NCBI RefSeq assembly: GCF_010078385.1
Contig: NZ_SIJC01000001.1
Location: 868,001-932,000 of the forward strand
Reading direction: 5' to 3'
DNA from: Chengkuizengella sediminis
Lineage (GTDB): Bacteria; Bacillota; Bacilli; Paenibacillales; KCTC-33759
Length of the DNA stretch: 64,000 nt
Below, piece by piece: positions 18,278 to 30,633 of this stretch. Under the pieces are notes generated by a model that did no database searches, was not told where the DNA came from, and saw only the letters and a list, made by a program, of their open reading frames with translations. The translations under genes and the position numbers were made by a program. Position 1 is the stretch's first letter. Every line of letters starts with the position of its first letter.

Positions 18278-19849
18278 GTGACTAAGCAATCATTTATTAA
18301 AGGGACGATGATCCTGCTTGCAGCAGGTATGATAAATCGCATACTAGGATTTGTTCCAAGAATTATGTTACCTAGAATAATTGGAGCAGAAGGAATTGGT
18401 TTATATCAAATGGGATATCCTTTTCTCATTGTTATTATCACGATTGTAACAGGCGGTATACCTTTGGCCATTGCTAAACTTGTGGCTGAGTCAGAGTCTA
18501 AAGGGGAAAGAGATCGTTCAAAAAGTATTTTGTTCGTTTCACTTTGTTTAACAACAACATTAAGTACATTATTTACAATATTCTGTTTCTTTGCGGCACC
18601 TTGGATTACAAATAACCTCCTCACGGATGAACGGGTATTTTATACATTTTTATCGATGAGCCCAATTATTTTATTTGTGAGCATCTCTGCAGTATTTCGA
18701 GGATATTTTCAAGGGCTACATAATATGATTCCAACAGCAGTCTCATCTATAACTGAAACGATTGTTCGTTCAGTTACAATGCTTTTATTTTCTTATATTG
18801 TTTTACCCTATGGTATAGAATATGCAGCGGCAGCTGCTATGATTGGCGTTGTACTCGGAGAATTAGCAGGGATGTGTATTTTACTTGTCAAATATAAAAA
18901 TAGTAATAATAAAAGGAGCCACGTTTTTGAAAATAAAACGAAGTTTAGTAAAAATCAAAAAGATCATATTGCTAATTTAAAAGAAATGATGCGTATATCT
19001 GTACCTGTTACTGCCAGTAAACTTGTAGGTTCTGGGGCATATTTTTTAGAATCCATAATGATAGTCCAAAGTTTAGCTATCGCGGGTATCGCTACAAAAG
19101 TTGCTACTGCACAATATGGAATGCTACAAGGGATGGTCATTCCTATCCTCTTACTTCCTAGCGCGCTTACCTATTCACTTTCAGTCTCTCTTGTCCCTTC
19201 ACTTTCTGAAGCTGCTGCAAATGGCGACATGAAAACAATACATAAAAGATTACATCAATCGTTAAGGCTTGCATTGGTTACAGGTGCCCCTTTTATTATT
19301 ATCATGTATTTTTTAGCAGATCCTTTATGTGCGTTTTTATACGGTGAAAATAATGAAGTTGGTGCCATGCTTAAAATGATGGCTCCTGCAGCAGTATTCA
19401 TTTATTTTCAAGCACCATTACAAGCCACCTTACAGGCATTAAACAAAGCTGGAACTGCATTATTAAACACCTTTATTGGGGCCTCCATAAAATTAACACT
19501 TATATATCTCTTGGCTGCTAAATTAGAAATGGGTATTTTAGGCGCACTTATTGCCATTAGTATAAACATAATGTTAGTTACTTTACTACATTTAAGAAGT
19601 GTGATGAATTATTTAAAATTCTATATGAAATTTTTAGACTTTATAAAAGTGGGTATAGGTTGTTTTGCGATGAGTATTATTATTTTAATTATGATGCAAC
19701 AATCGTGGATCCAATCAAATTTAGTTCAATTTTTGATTACCTGTACATTGAGCAGTTTCAGTTATTTATTAGTTATTATTTGGTTGAGACTCATAGATCG
19801 GTATGATTTAGTGAGAATCCCTTGGATTGGGAAATATTTTTCAAAATAG
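18278..19849 (+). CDS. spoVB: Stage V sporulation protein B (MATE/MVF flippase family)
   Basis: A 523-residue polytopic membrane protein (about 14 segments) of the polysaccharide flippase group. The N-terminal FIKGTMILLAAGMINRILGF, AEGIGLYQMGYP and ASKLVGSGAYFLESI segments are typical of SpoVB. It is needed for spore cortex peptidoglycan synthesis, with lipid II flipping proposed. The start is GTG 18278, preceded by GGAAGAAGG; the gene begins VTKQSFIKG as in relatives. It is divergent from comN, as in B. subtilis. Confidence 0.93.
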   Translation: MTKQSFIKGTMILLAAGMINRILGFVPRIMLPRIIGAEGIGLYQMGYPFLIVIITIVTGGIPLAIAKLVAESESKGERDRSKSILFVSLCLTTTLSTLFTIFCFFAAPWITNNLLTDERVFYTFLSMSPIILFVSISAVFRGYFQGLHNMIPTAVSSITETIVRSVTMLLFSYIVLPYGIEYAAAAAMIGVVLGELAGMCILLVKYKNSNNKRSHVFENKTKFSKNQKDHIANLKEMMRISVPVTASKLVGSGAYFLESIMIVQSLAIAGIATKVATAQYGMLQGMVIPILLLPSALTYSLSVSLVPSLSEAAANGDMKTIHKRLHQSLRLALVTGAPFIIIMYFLADPLCAFLYGENNEVGAMLKMMAPAAVFIYFQAPLQATLQALNKAGTALLNTFIGASIKLTLIYLLAAKLEMGILGALIAISINIMLVTLLHLRSVMNYLKFYMKFLDFIKVGIGCFAMSIIILIMMQQSWIQSNLVQFLITCTLSSFSYLLVIIWLRLIDRYDLVRIPWIGKYFSK

Positions 19850-19859
19850 GTACTTCATG

Positions 19860-20543
19860 TTATTCATTTTTTCCCTTTCGATCAATAAACAGTTCATCGC
19901 GATGGTTAATACTGCAAAAGAAGACCTCTTTAAAATCAAATACCCCATGCTCTTGTAGTTTATTTTTAAGCCAAAATCTTGTTTTGTTTATTTTTTCGAG
20001 ATGATCATCCTGCACCTTTCCATCCATAATTAAAGGAATTGGCAACCCTTCGTATCTAAAATTCACTGCATGATTTGGGGGAGAGTCGAGTTTATTTTCC
20101 TTTTCTATCACACTCAAATTTCCATTTGTTTCTAATATTGCAAACTCAACATCGCGCATATCCTTTATGTTTTTGTGGCGTAATTGTAATAATAAATCAT
20201 CTAGATTATATCTTTGTTTTTTCATCTCTTTCCGATTTAATTTTCCATTTTTTATAATAATACTGGGAACTCCATCTAACCATTGTCTTAATTTTTCATT
20301 TTTCAAACTAATGAAAGCTGTTGCTATTTGAATCATCAATAAAATAATCATAGGTAAGATGCCTTCTAACATGGGTCTATTTGTATCTTCGATGACAATG
20401 ACAGCTATTTCAGCAATCATGATGGAAACCACTAAGTCAATGACTGATAATTTCCCAATTTCCCTCTTTCCCATGATTCTCATGACGATAACTACGACTA
20501 CATAAATTAAAATCGTTCTTATTATCATCCCCCAAATATCCAT
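19860..20543 (-). CDS. DUF421 (YetF/YcaP family) membrane protein
   Basis: A 227-residue protein with three N-terminal membrane segments (about 5-80), an RIMGKREIGKLSVIDLVVSI motif and a YetF-type cytoplasmic domain (about 90-215, containing PSIIIKNGKLN and NLDDLLLQLR). Family members are inner-membrane proteins linked to spore and stress physiology in Bacillus; biochemical function is not established. It converges on spoVB, with stop codons 10 nt apart. Confidence 0.88.
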   Translation of the reverse strand: MDIWGMIIRTILIYVVVVIVMRIMGKREIGKLSVIDLVVSIMIAEIAVIVIEDTNRPMLEGILPMIILLMIQIATAFISLKNEKLRQWLDGVPSIIIKNGKLNRKEMKKQRYNLDDLLLQLRHKNIKDMRDVEFAILETNGNLSVIEKENKLDSPPNHAVNFRYEGLPIPLIMDGKVQDDHLEKINKTRFWLKNKLQEHGVFDFKEVFFCSINHRDELFIDRKGKNE

Positions 20544-20826
20544 TGAACCTGCCCCCTTTAAACTAAATAAGGTTCATTCAATTCAATGGTATTGTAGCCG
20601 CTTCATAACCTTGTCATACAGTCAGCACCTCATTAAATGTTGGTAGTTATTCCAAAACATTCCCCTGCTCAAGATTACCTACATAGGCGTAACTTACCTT
20701 TTCGAAAAGATATTCAGAATTTCCACAGAACTTGGCAAAATATGAATATTTTCAAATAATATAAGTACTAATTTTAAGTGCTTGACCATAAACTGTGTTA
20801 AGTGTTCGATTCTGGAGGTGAATATT

Positions 20827-21210
20827 TTGAATAAAGCAACACAAATGAGATCATTTTCCCCTATGCTTTCTGGTATTTTTTATGCATTTGTGGCACTGGC
20901 AATTTTAACATTGATCACATCCATTATTCTTAAATTCAGCAGTATGAGGGAAGGTTCACTAGATACATATGTATATTTCATTCATGGTTTATCTCTGTTT
21001 ATAGGTGGTTTTATTTCTGGAAGAGGAAAAGGGACTCGAGGTTGGTATTATGGTGGTTTATTAGGGGTCATCTATAGTATATTAATCTTGATGATCAGTT
21101 TTTTAGGATTTGACTCTTTAATACTAACTACAAAATCTATGATCTTCTTATTATTGTCTTTCTTATTAGGAGCAGTTGGTGGAATTTTTGGAGTCAATTT
21201 CAGAAAATAA
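20827..21210 (+). CDS. YrzE-like TIGR04086 family membrane protein
   Basis: A 127-residue protein with four hydrophobic segments and the GGFISGRGKGTRGWYYGGLLG signature split across two of them, typical of the YrzE group found next to yajC/secDF in Bacillales. Function unknown. The start is TTG 20827, given by GGAGGTGA five nt upstream; an in-frame ATG at 20782 has no site. Confidence 0.8.
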   Translation: MNKATQMRSFSPMLSGIFYAFVALAILTLITSIILKFSSMREGSLDTYVYFIHGLSLFIGGFISGRGKGTRGWYYGGLLGVIYSILILMISFLGFDSLILTTKSMIFLLLSFLLGAVGGIFGVNFRK

Positions 21211-21298
21211 TAACTATCATTTTTTTTACATCCTCCTTATTATATGCTATAATTAACAGTTGCTGATGTTTTTATAATATATATGTAAGGAGGGGGAA

Positions 21299-22156
21299 AT
21301 GTTGACTATTGAGTCGATGACCGAAGTTTATATTTATATCTTTTTAACCCTTGTAGTACTATTCGTATATTTATATCCCAAAAACCCCTTAGCTCCTGCT
21401 TTCATATCATTAAAACAATTTTTTACTTCTTGGAAAATGATATTACACTTTGTTGCTATAGCTTTTATATTGTTTTTAAATAAAATAGAATTGACTATCG
21501 AAGAAAAAATGAATTTAAATTATGATTTCACTTCTCTGTTTTATGGATGGGAAGGAAATATTATATATACAATTCAGAACTTCTTTCACAATGATATACT
21601 TACTAACGTCGTTGTTTATTTTTATGTGGTGGTTTTCACTACATTAATTTTCGCTTCTTTTTTAGTTTATTTAAATGAAAAAGATAATAAACTTTTTTAT
21701 ACATTTTGTTATGCTATCATGCTTAACTACGGAATAGCGATCCCATTTTATTTATTTTTTCCTATTAATGAAGTTTGGGCACATGAACCTGCCGGGGTAC
21801 AATTTTTGATGCTTGATGTTTTTCCAACGTTTGAAACTGAATATAGAGCTCTTTCCGGATTAAATAATTGTTTCCCAAGTTTGCATACTTCCATTTCCGT
21901 CACTCTTTCTTTAATTGCGTTAAAATCAAACAATATTAGATGGAAGAGAATTGTTCTAATCAGCGCAGGTATTATTATATTCTCCATATTTTATTTAGGT
22001 ATTCATTGGATAACGGATATGATTGGTGGCGTATTACTTGCATTATTTGCATCTTATACTGCACAACGTATCGCTGATGGAAGATTTAGATTTGGAAAAA
22101 GTAAAGCTGGGCAAGATGCTCAAAACAACCGCTCAAATGAAACAATTGAACAATAA
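21299..22156 (+). CDS. PAP2-family membrane phosphatase/phosphotransferase
   Basis: A 285-residue protein with about six membrane segments. The phosphatase motifs are NNCFPSLHTSISVTLSL (C2-like, with SLH) and GIHWITDMIGGVLLA (C3, HxxxD). The larger N-terminal portion resembles the inositol-phosphorylceramide synthase-like PAP2 subset. It may act on undecaprenyl pyrophosphate or phospholipids; substrate not deducible. AGGAGGGGG lies directly upstream of the ATG. Confidence 0.82.
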   Translation: MLTIESMTEVYIYIFLTLVVLFVYLYPKNPLAPAFISLKQFFTSWKMILHFVAIAFILFLNKIELTIEEKMNLNYDFTSLFYGWEGNIIYTIQNFFHNDILTNVVVYFYVVVFTTLIFASFLVYLNEKDNKLFYTFCYAIMLNYGIAIPFYLFFPINEVWAHEPAGVQFLMLDVFPTFETEYRALSGLNNCFPSLHTSISVTLSLIALKSNNIRWKRIVLISAGIIIFSIFYLGIHWITDMIGGVLLALFASYTAQRIADGRFRFGKSKAGQDAQNNRSNETIEQ

Positions 22157-22180
22157 AATTAGCTAACCACTTGAAAGTAA

Positions 22181-22226
22181 AAAAAGCAAGGATACGGAAA
22201 TACAAATCCGAATCCTTGCTTTTTTA
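22181..22226. terminator. Bidirectional terminator between PAP2 gene and yajC
   Basis: AAAAAGCAAGGAT pairs with ATCCTTGCTTTTT, with an inner CGGA/TCCG pairing; A- and T-runs on both sides serve the converging genes. Confidence 0.9.
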
Positions 22227-22236
22227 TTTTTATCAT

Positions 22237-22536
22237 TTAATCCGTTTTCACACCATTTACTGCTGAACGATCAAATGTCATTTTTGTAGCATCATTGATT
22301 TGAAGAACTACCTTATCATCTGTAATCTCAAAAATTGAACCGTGAAGTCCACCGATTGTAATGACCTTATCGCCTTTTTTCAAATCTCCTAACATTAAGT
22401 TACGAGCTTTTTGCTTTTTTTGCTGTGGTCTGATTAACAAGAAATAAAATACTGCGAACATTAATACTAATGGAAATACAAATGTATAAAAAATATTCCC
22501 TCCTGATGCTTGCGTTCCTGCTTCTGCTAATAACAT
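22237..22536 (-). CDS. yajC: Preprotein translocase accessory subunit YajC
   Basis: A 99-residue single-pass protein: membrane segment at about 20-40, then FLLIRPQQKKQK and LKKGDKVITIGGLHG, the YajC hallmarks. It associates with SecDF. It is the last gene of the queA-tgt-yajC run, 15 nt after tgt. Confidence 0.96.
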   Translation of the reverse strand: MLLAEAGTQASGGNIFYTFVFPLVLMFAVFYFLLIRPQQKKQKARNLMLGDLKKGDKVITIGGLHGSIFEITDDKVVLQINDATKMTFDRSAVNGVKTD

Positions 22537-22551
22537 GTATTAACCCTCCTT

Positions 22552-23691
<1,140 letters not shown>

Positions 23692-23710
23692 CTATAGTCC
23701 TCTCTTGCTT

Positions 23711-24751
23711 TTAATAAATAAACATGGCATCTCCAAAACTAAAAAAACGGTACTCTTTTTGGATAGCCTCTTGATATGCTTGTAACACTTTTTCTCTTCC
23801 AGCAAATGCACTGATTAACATCAGCAAAGTAGATTTAGGCAAATGAAAGTTAGTCAACAATGCATTAACCAACTTCAACTCATAACCAGGGTATATAAAG
23901 ATATCTGTCCAGCCATTACATGCTTGGAATTCGCCAATTTTTTGATGATTTGCTGCAGTTTCTAACGTTCTAACCACAGTGGTTCCAACACCAATAATCC
24001 TTCCTCCGCTTTTAACAGACTCATTTAAAGTATTGGCACATTCTTCACTAATTTCATAATACTCAGAATGCATTTTATGATCATGAATATCCTCTACAGA
24101 AACTGGCCTAAAAGTGCCAAGACCAACATGTAGTGTAACATAAGTAATCTTAACACCTTTATCTTTAATTTTGTTTAAATAGGATTCAGTAAAATGCAAA
24201 CCTGCTGTTGGGGCTGCTGCTGAACCTTCTTCTTTGGCAAACACCGTCTGATAACGATCTTTATCTTCTAATTGCTCCTTTATATACGGAGGTAAAGGCA
24301 TATGACCTAATTGATCTAAGAGTTCTGGAAAAATGCCATCATATGAAAATTTTAAAACTCTCTGACCCATTTCACTTTCTTCTTCAACTTCAGCAGTTAA
24401 AAGAGGGTTATCCAATGTACCAAACTCAATTACCGATCCCTTTTTCAACCTTTTTGCTGGTTTAACTAATGCTTCCCAACGATCATTTGCTAAATTTTTT
24501 AACAATAAAACTTCTGCTTTTGCACCCGTATGTTTTTTAATTCCAAAGAGCCTTGCAGGAATCACCTTTGTATTGTTCAGCACAAGCGTATCTTCGGGCT
24601 GCAAAAAATGAATGAAATCTTCAAACTGCTTGTGTTTTACATCCCCCGATGTTTTGTCTAATGTTAATAATCTAGATTTAGTTCGGTTCTCTAGTGGTGT
24701 CTGAGCAATTAAGTATTCTGGTAAATCAAAATTATATAAATTTACATTCAT
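23711..24751 (-). CDS. queA: S-adenosylmethionine:tRNA ribosyltransferase-isomerase
   Basis: Transfers and isomerises the ribosyl of SAM onto preQ1-tRNA to give epoxyqueuosine. The 346-residue protein shows [15 protein letters not shown]-like start ([17 protein letters not shown]), [11 protein letters not shown] and [16 protein letters not shown]. It is followed by tgt at 25 nt. Five bases separate it from the upstream spoIID-like gene. Confidence 0.98.
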   Translation of the reverse strand: MNVNLYNFDLPEYLIAQTPLENRTKSRLLTLDKTSGDVKHKQFEDFIHFLQPEDTLVLNNTKVIPARLFGIKKHTGAKAEVLLLKNLANDRWEALVKPAKRLKKGSVIEFGTLDNPLLTAEVEEESEMGQRVLKFSYDGIFPELLDQLGHMPLPPYIKEQLEDKDRYQTVFAKEEGSAAAPTAGLHFTESYLNKIKDKGVKITYVTLHVGLGTFRPVSVEDIHDHKMHSEYYEISEECANTLNESVKSGGRIIGVGTTVVRTLETAANHQKIGEFQACNGWTDIFIYPGYELKLVNALLTNFHLPKSTLLMLISAFAGREKVLQAYQEAIQKEYRFFSFGDAMFIY

Positions 24752-24756
24752 GATTA

Positions 24757-26838
24757 TTAATCAACCTTTTCGATGTTAACATCCTTATAGTAGTATTTCA
24801 GAATTTCTTGGTAATCATACTCTACAAATTCAGCAAGCTGTCTCGCCCCCCATTGAGACATACCTAAACCATGACCAAATCCGTAACCAATCATACGAAA
24901 CTGAGGTTCTTCAGTAAGTACACGGATATGATTTTCCCCATTTAGTACAATGAAATCTGTATCAGCTTTTTCAGAAGTTGATCCTGAATCTATCACATGT
25001 AAACTTTCATCGGAATCAGGAAACTCTGATGTATGCCCATCCGCACCTAATACAGTATAATTGTTCGTTTGATCAATTTCAAATCTAGTACTTCTAATAC
25101 TGTTTAAAGCAGTTCGATAACGATCTGGATAACTTACATCTACGACTGTTCCATTTGCTTCTATTTCAAGAACTCTCCCTGAAGGTCCTCGATCTGTAAT
25201 TTCCAAAGTTTCTAATTCCCCAGTGATTACATTATTTGAAGTTTGGTTAATACTTTTAAGTAATTCAGCAGCAGAATAAGGTTTTGTTATCCATCGAAAT
25301 GAATTGGACTCTATCACTTGATCAAGTAAAATTAATTGATCTCCTACACTCACTTTTGCAATAGGGGCATTGATATCGTTATTTACAAAAGGAGCCTGTC
25401 TTACATTAATTTGATTATCCGTGACATTCACAATTGGAAAACCCGCTGCATTTGTTTTACTCGTATTAGATGTGAAATCCGTACGTATATATCCAATCGT
25501 TCCGTTAGATAAGACAACATGATCCCACAAGAGAAGACCTTCCTCAGCAATATCATCAGGACTAGGTACACTCTCCACATAATTAATCGGAGAATCCCAT
25601 ATTTCTGAAGGAGAAGCTGTTAAGCCACCCGCATTAGAATAATAAAAGGGGATGATCAAATCTCCATTTGAATCTTTCAAAACCATTTCTTCTGTATCTT
25701 TCACTGCATTTGTTACATGGGCATTTTCCACATTAGATCCTTTATAAGCTTGATCAAATGTAGTATCCGAAATATGTGCAATACCATATTTCATTCCTAG
25801 TTGAAGTGCATATGTTCTCGCTGCAATAGCCTGCGCTTTTAAAGCTTCGGTTGGCCAGTCTGCACCCATTTCCGTACTCACAACACTATATAAATATTGT
25901 TCAAAAGGAAGTTCATTAATAACGGCTAAACGATCCTTATATTGCGTTATCTCTATGCTACCTCTATATGTCCGATTATACTTCTCTTCAATTTGAATAT
26001 CTGATGAATCAGATGTAATCCATAGTTTTTGTTCATTTGCATTAAAGAAATAATGTGGGATCGTTGACCCTTTGTCATTCGAAGATAATCCATTTCTAAC
26101 GACTATATAGGGGGAATCAACTTCTATCGATTTTAATTCCAATTCAGAAAATAAACCCTCGACCTCATTTTTTATTTCGCCTAAATCATTTTGATCTATT
26201 GCTTCTCCTACCCAAACAGAATAAATTAAGTCACCATTATTATTCTCTTGATATACTAAATAGGCGTCGATTCCTTTTCCAGTTAAGTCAGAAATTAGCT
26301 TTTCTGCATCTTTTTTATGATCGTATGAAGCTGCATTCAAATAGTTTGGCCCAGTAATTACAATATTTGATAGATTTAAAGATTTTTCAAGGGTAGACCT
26401 GATATTTTTTGCTTCACTTATACTAGCATAAGTTCCTGCATACACTTGATATAAGGTTTTTCCTTCCCTATTTACTTTAAAAATGAATCCTGATCCATCT
26501 TCTACTTTTTCACTTAAAGAGCTCGCCTGATTAAAATCACTAGTTTCTATTATTTTAAGCATATACTGATCAATACTTACTTTTATTTTTTTTGAAACAT
26601 CCTCTGAAATCCATTTATCTATACCAGACGATTGTTTAACCCCTACTTCTAAACCGCCACTTGCAAATAAAGTGACATTAGATTGAGTATGTAAAGATTG
26701 TATCATCAATGCTACACGAATATCTTCTAAACTTTTAGCGGCATACGTTTTGCCTGAAAATTGAAAAAATATCATTGAAAAAAGCATAACAAAAACTAGT
26801 CCTAACTTCATTCCCTTTTGCGTTTGAATAAGTGACAT
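24757..26838 (-). CDS. SpoIID/LytB-domain sporulation protein with SPOR repeats
   Basis: A 693-residue secreted or anchored protein. Residues 1-33 form a signal peptide or membrane anchor. Two SPOR-like repeats lie at about 110-245 ([33 protein letters not shown]). The SpoIID amidase-enhancer domain follows ([31 protein letters not shown], split over ~318-347, then YYSNAGG) and closes at [15 protein letters not shown]. An SH3-like insert (INVRQAPF) is present around 465-505. SpoIID-type lytic transglycosylases act in engulfment; LytB-type proteins stimulate amidases. Which it is here is open. It lies between ruvB and queA. Confidence 0.85.
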   Translation of the reverse strand: MSLIQTQKGMKLGLVFVMLFSMIFFQFSGKTYAAKSLEDIRVALMIQSLHTQSNVTLFASGGLEVGVKQSSGIDKWISEDVSKKIKVSIDQYMLKIIETSDFNQASSLSEKVEDGSGFIFKVNREGKTLYQVYAGTYASISEAKNIRSTLEKSLNLSNIVITGPNYLNAASYDHKKDAEKLISDLTGKGIDAYLVYQENNNGDLIYSVWVGEAIDQNDLGEIKNEVEGLFSELELKSIEVDSPYIVVRNGLSSNDKGSTIPHYFFNANEQKLWITSDSSDIQIEEKYNRTYRGSIEITQYKDRLAVINELPFEQYLYSVVSTEMGADWPTEALKAQAIAARTYALQLGMKYGIAHISDTTFDQAYKGSNVENAHVTNAVKDTEEMVLKDSNGDLIIPFYYSNAGGLTASPSEIWDSPINYVESVPSPDDIAEEGLLLWDHVVLSNGTIGYIRTDFTSNTSKTNAAGFPIVNVTDNQINVRQAPFVNNDINAPIAKVSVGDQLILLDQVIESNSFRWITKPYSAAELLKSINQTSNNVITGELETLEITDRGPSGRVLEIEANGTVVDVSYPDRYRTALNSIRSTRFEIDQTNNYTVLGADGHTSEFPDSDESLHVIDSGSTSEKADTDFIVLNGENHIRVLTEEPQFRMIGYGFGHGLGMSQWGARQLAEFVEYDYQEILKYYYKDVNIEKVD

Positions 26839-26936
26839 AAATTATACGATCCCCCTGTAAAAGCTAATATTTTGGTAAGGTTTACTATTCTATTATTTTA
26901 GACTCTGCTCACAGTTAAAAGTTTCATTAGCATCTC

Positions 26937-26979
26937 CAAAAAATAAGGAATAAGACCCACTAACTGATGTGCGCCTTAT
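26937..26979 (-). terminator. Terminator of the ruvCAB operon
   Basis: On the minus strand ATAAGGCGCAC pairs with GTGGGTCTTAT (with mismatches/G-U), followed by TCCTTATTTTTT. It lies about 40 nt after the ruvB stop. Confidence 0.65.
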
Positions 26980-27018
26980 ATCAACCATTCTTTAGAATCA
27001 TAATTGGTTTATACCTGA

Positions 27019-28026
27019 CTATTGTTCTCCTGGCATCGTAATTCCTAAATGTTTGTATGCAAGTGGAGTAACGACTCTTCCCCGAGGTGTCCGCTGCAAA
27101 AAGCCGATTTGTAATAAATAAGGTTCATAAACGTCATCTATCGTTTGACCTTCTTCTCCAATGGTTGCAGCTATCGTTTCTAATCCAACTGGACCGCCAG
27201 CAAAGTTTTTAATGATGGTGTTTAATATTTTGTGATCAATATGATCCAAACCTAAATCATCTACCTGAATGTTTTTCAGAGCTGTTTTAGCAATATCTAA
27301 AGTAATAATTCCATCACCTTTTATTTGAGCAAAATCACGGACTCTTTTTAAAAGGCGATTCGCAATACGAGGCGTACCTCTTGAGCGCATTGCAATTTCT
27401 GTAGCTGCTTCTCCAATAATGGCTACCTCTAAAATTTCAGAGGCTCTCGTGACAATAAAACTCAATTCGTCTACATTATAAAACTCTAAACGGCTCAAAA
27501 CACCAAATCTATCTCGTAATGGCGAGGACAACAATCCTGCTCTCGTTGTCGCTCCGATTAGTGTAAATGGCGTTAGATCCAAGCGAACTGAACGTGCACT
27601 AGGGCCTTTACCTATAATAATATCCAATGCAAAGTCTTCCATTGCAGGGTATAATACTTCTTCCACTTGTCGATTTAAACGGTGGATCTCATCAATAAAA
27701 AGAACATCGCCTTCTTGTAGGTTCGTTAGGATCGCGGCTAGATCACCAGGTCGATCAATGGCAGGACCAGAAGTTACACGAATATTAACTCCTAGTTCAT
27801 TTGCAATAATGTTAGAGAGCGTCGTTTTTCCTAATCCAGGAGGTCCGTACAATAGTACATGATCTAGTGCCTCTTTACGTAATTTTGCAGCTTCAATGTA
27901 TATTTTCAGATTTTCTTTAATATTTTCTTGTCCAATATATTCAGCCAAAAATCGAGGTCTTAAACTTAATTCCGCTTCTTGATCCTCCATCATTAAATTA
28001 GCTGATATAATACGATCATCATCCAT
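27019..28026 (-). CDS. ruvB: Holliday junction branch migration ATPase RuvB
   Basis: AAA+ motor of the RuvAB complex, 335 residues. Walker [14 protein letters not shown], Walker [10 protein letters not shown], sensor I ATTRAG, arginine-finger region LRDRFG and a C-terminal winged helix ([16 protein letters not shown]). It follows ruvA at 11 nt. Confidence 0.98.
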   Translation of the reverse strand: MDDDRIISANLMMEDQEAELSLRPRFLAEYIGQENIKENLKIYIEAAKLRKEALDHVLLYGPPGLGKTTLSNIIANELGVNIRVTSGPAIDRPGDLAAILTNLQEGDVLFIDEIHRLNRQVEEVLYPAMEDFALDIIIGKGPSARSVRLDLTPFTLIGATTRAGLLSSPLRDRFGVLSRLEFYNVDELSFIVTRASEILEVAIIGEAATEIAMRSRGTPRIANRLLKRVRDFAQIKGDGIITLDIAKTALKNIQVDDLGLDHIDHKILNTIIKNFAGGPVGLETIAATIGEEGQTIDDVYEPYLLQIGFLQRTPRGRVVTPLAYKHLGITMPGEQ

Positions 28027-28037
28027 GTTTCTCCTCC

Positions 28038-28658
28038 TTAACCCTCAAACAAGGATTGTAAAGCCTTTTTCATCATCGTTTCTACCGTATCATTTTGATC
28101 CAATTTAGTTCGTAAAACTTCCCAAACTTGATCCACTTCTCTTTCTGAATAACCTAAACCAATTAATGCATCTTTTGCTTCCATCCATGGAGCAGGCATC
28201 GAGACCTCACTTTGATCCAACGAAACTGCCGCATTCAAGTCAAGTGGTGAAACATCGGACACAATGTGGTCTAATTTATCCTTCAAATCGAGAATAACCC
28301 TTTGTGCAGTTTTCTTACCTATACCAGGAAGTTTGGTTAAAAAAGTAATGTTTTCCTGCTGTATTGAGCTAATAATGTTTTGAGGAGTAGCTCCTGAAAG
28401 AATACCTACGGCAACCCGTGGTCCTATTCCTGAAACATCAATCAATCTTCGAAATAAAGTTTGTTCCTCTCTTGTTTTAAAACCATATAGTAAAATAGCA
28501 TCTTCCCTAACATGCTGATGAATAAAAACCTGAACCTCTTTATCATCTTGGAAAACATATGGATTTGAACAAAAAACCCTATATCCAACACCGTTCACAT
28601 CCAACACAATGTAATCCGTTTCCATATGTGCAACGTTTCCTCTTAAAAAATCCAACAT
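28038..28658 (-). CDS. ruvA: Holliday junction branch migration protein RuvA
   Basis: Binds four-way junctions and loads RuvB. The 206-residue protein begins [20 protein letters not shown], an OB domain, then two helix-hairpin-helix motifs ([31 protein letters not shown]) and a C-terminal domain that contacts RuvB ([15 protein letters not shown]). It lies 5 nt after ruvC. Confidence 0.98.
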   Translation of the reverse strand: MLDFLRGNVAHMETDYIVLDVNGVGYRVFCSNPYVFQDDKEVQVFIHQHVREDAILLYGFKTREEQTLFRRLIDVSGIGPRVAVGILSGATPQNIISSIQQENITFLTKLPGIGKKTAQRVILDLKDKLDHIVSDVSPLDLNAAVSLDQSEVSMPAPWMEAKDALIGLGYSEREVDQVWEVLRTKLDQNDTVETMMKKALQSLFEG

Positions 28659-28663
28659 TATAA

Positions 28664-29176
28664 TTACATTCCTCTTCTAGATATATTATTTTTTAATTTA
28701 TTTTGCAGAGTGGATGTATGAGCGTGACATATTGCAATAGCTAATGCATCAGCAACATCATCTGGTTTAGGTACTTCTGATAAACTCAAAAACATTTTCA
28801 CCATTTCTTGAACTTGTTTTTTTTCTGCCTTTCCGTAACCAACGGTGGCTTGTTTGATCTGCAGCGGTGTATACTCTCCGATTTCCAGCCCTTTTTGTTT
28901 ACAAGCTAACATTAAAACACCACGAGCTTGCCCTACAGCTATTGCAGTGGTTACATTTCGATTAAAATATAATTGCTCAATTGCAGCTGCATCTGGTTTA
29001 TATTTATCAATTAATTGAATTAATGAATCATAAATATCCATTAAGCGAATTGCTGGATCGGTGTGGGCTTTCGTTTGTATGCACCCATATTGAACTGGTA
29101 CCAGCTTGTTTCCAACTTTATCCACAAAACCAAATCCTACAATGGCATAACCCGGATCAATTCCTAATATTCGCAA
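28664..29176 (-). CDS. ruvC: Crossover junction endodeoxyribonuclease RuvC
   Basis: Resolves Holliday junctions. The 170-residue protein carries the acidic active site: GIDPG (D7), AAIEQLYF (Glu), and KPDDVADALAIAICH (two Asp). It is the first gene of ruvC-ruvA-ruvB. Many Bacillaceae lack RuvC and use RecU, so its presence fits a Paenibacillaceae-like lineage better than Bacillus. Confidence 0.96.
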   Translation of the reverse strand: MRILGIDPGYAIVGFGFVDKVGNKLVPVQYGCIQTKAHTDPAIRLMDIYDSLIQLIDKYKPDAAAIEQLYFNRNVTTAIAVGQARGVLMLACKQKGLEIGEYTPLQIKQATVGYGKAEKKQVQEMVKMFLSLSEVPKPDDVADALAIAICHAHTSTLQNKLKNNISRRGM

Positions 29177-29322
29177 CCCTGTCTCCCCTGTCTCTATTTA
29201 AAAAATATTTTACCAGTAAAACTTCCCTTATGTAAATGCGATAGCGAACATATGTATCGATATAATTATAACAGACTTCTACTACAGTGACACTTTATTT
29301 CTTCGTTTCCCAATTTGTCTAA

Positions 29323-30003
29323 CTATCCTTCTATTTCAACATTCAAGACCCCTTGAATACTATGAATATCATAATATACATCTGTTATATAATGTTTTTC
29401 ATCCACCATAATGCGAAGATCCATAAGATATTTCCCTTCCTTTAAATCCTTCACTATCACGTTTTTTATATTTATTTTTTTTGATTTGATTTCTTTTATG
29501 ATTTCTGTCATGTTTTCATTGTTATCAAGGAAAATCTTCAACTTTTTTTCTTTGAGTCTAAGCGTTTTAGGACCGATCCATTTTAAAAGAAGGGGAATAA
29601 TTTCAACACCAAATAAAATAAATGCAACACCTATTAGACTTTCTATATAAAACCCAGCACCTACGGCAATACCTAAGCCAGATGCGCCCCATAACATCGC
29701 AGCTGTTGTTAATCCACTTATCACATCATTACTTCTTCGTAAAATAACACCCGCACCAATAAACCCGACTCCCGTAACAATTTGCGCTGCTAAACGCATC
29801 GGGTCCATCATAATTCGATCTGGTTTATCAAACTGATATGCAGATTCAATGGAAACAATCGTTAACAAACAACTGCTTACTGCTAAAACAAAACATGTTT
29901 TTAGTCCAAGTGGCTTTCTTCTAATCTCACGTTCAATCCCGATCATAAACCCCATTGCGGATGCTAGTCCAAGCTTCAACCAAATTTCCATCATTTTCAT
30001 CAC
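29323..30003 (-). CDS. MgtC/SapB family membrane protein
   Basis: A 226-residue protein with four to five N-terminal membrane segments and the family motif MIGIEREIRRKPLGLKTCFVL, followed by TGVGFIGAGVILR. The C-terminal ~80 residues form an ACT-like cytoplasmic domain. MgtC-type proteins are linked to Mg2+ limitation and ATP synthase control in some bacteria; here function is only family-level. Monocistronic. Confidence 0.9.
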   Translation of the reverse strand: MMKMMEIWLKLGLASAMGFMIGIEREIRRKPLGLKTCFVLAVSSCLLTIVSIESAYQFDKPDRIMMDPMRLAAQIVTGVGFIGAGVILRRSNDVISGLTTAAMLWGASGLGIAVGAGFYIESLIGVAFILFGVEIIPLLLKWIGPKTLRLKEKKLKIFLDNNENMTEIIKEIKSKKINIKNVIVKDLKEGKYLMDLRIMVDEKHYITDVYYDIHSIQGVLNVEIEG

Positions 30004-30166
30004 TTCTCCTTATCTCTACAGGAATGATTAAATACATAATGGTTTAGATTAAGTATATTATATGGTAAGAACATTGATTTATCATTTAAATTTTAAATTC
30101 ATTTGAGAATGAGTCTAAAAACACATATAATGTTCTTTAGGGAATCATGAAAAAGGGGGAGAACAT

Positions 30167-30601
30167 ATGAAAAATGTTGTGATTCATAAGGTGGTCAAAT
30201 TAGTTTTTACTGAAGACCATCTTAAAGGATATTGGAATAAACAAAATAGCGACTTAGCGTTTGATTCTTTAACAAATGAACAACTGGTTAGCCTTGCAAA
30301 AAAAATGATGAAAAACACATCTCATAGTATGTTAGAACAACATATTGTAGGGAGTGATTGGCGTACTGAAGAAGAAACAAAAGGGAAGTTGTTAGAAGAA
30401 GATGATTCAGTAAATGATGAGCATATTGAAGTTATTGAAACATCTGTACCGGGTTCAAAATCGAAAAAACTGCTAATTGATCGCTTATTAAAAGTAGATT
30501 GTAAGCAATGTGAATTTTCATTTTTTGTTTCAGATTTAAATGCAGACACATCTAAACTAACTTGTCCATCTTGCGGCGGAGAAGTCATTGCAGATAACTA
30601 A
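30167..30601 (+). CDS. Hypothetical protein with C-terminal zinc ribbon
   Basis: A 144-residue hydrophilic protein of no family I recognise. The N-terminal ~70 residues look helical; a central acidic, low-complexity linker (KLLEEDDSVNDEHIEVIE) follows. The C-terminus has CKQCEF and CPSCGGEVIADN, a CxxC...CxxC zinc ribbon with about 20 residues between knuckles. GGGGGAG lies upstream of ATG 30167. It is 32 nt upstream of the ArsB/NhaD-like transporter start, so the two are probably cotranscribed. Confidence 0.75.
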   Translation: MKNVVIHKVVKLVFTEDHLKGYWNKQNSDLAFDSLTNEQLVSLAKKMMKNTSHSMLEQHIVGSDWRTEEETKGKLLEEDDSVNDEHIEVIETSVPGSKSKKLLIDRLLKVDCKQCEFSFFVSDLNADTSKLTCPSCGGEVIADN

Positions 30602-30633
30602 CAATACATATTCACTTGAGGGAGTTGGGTACG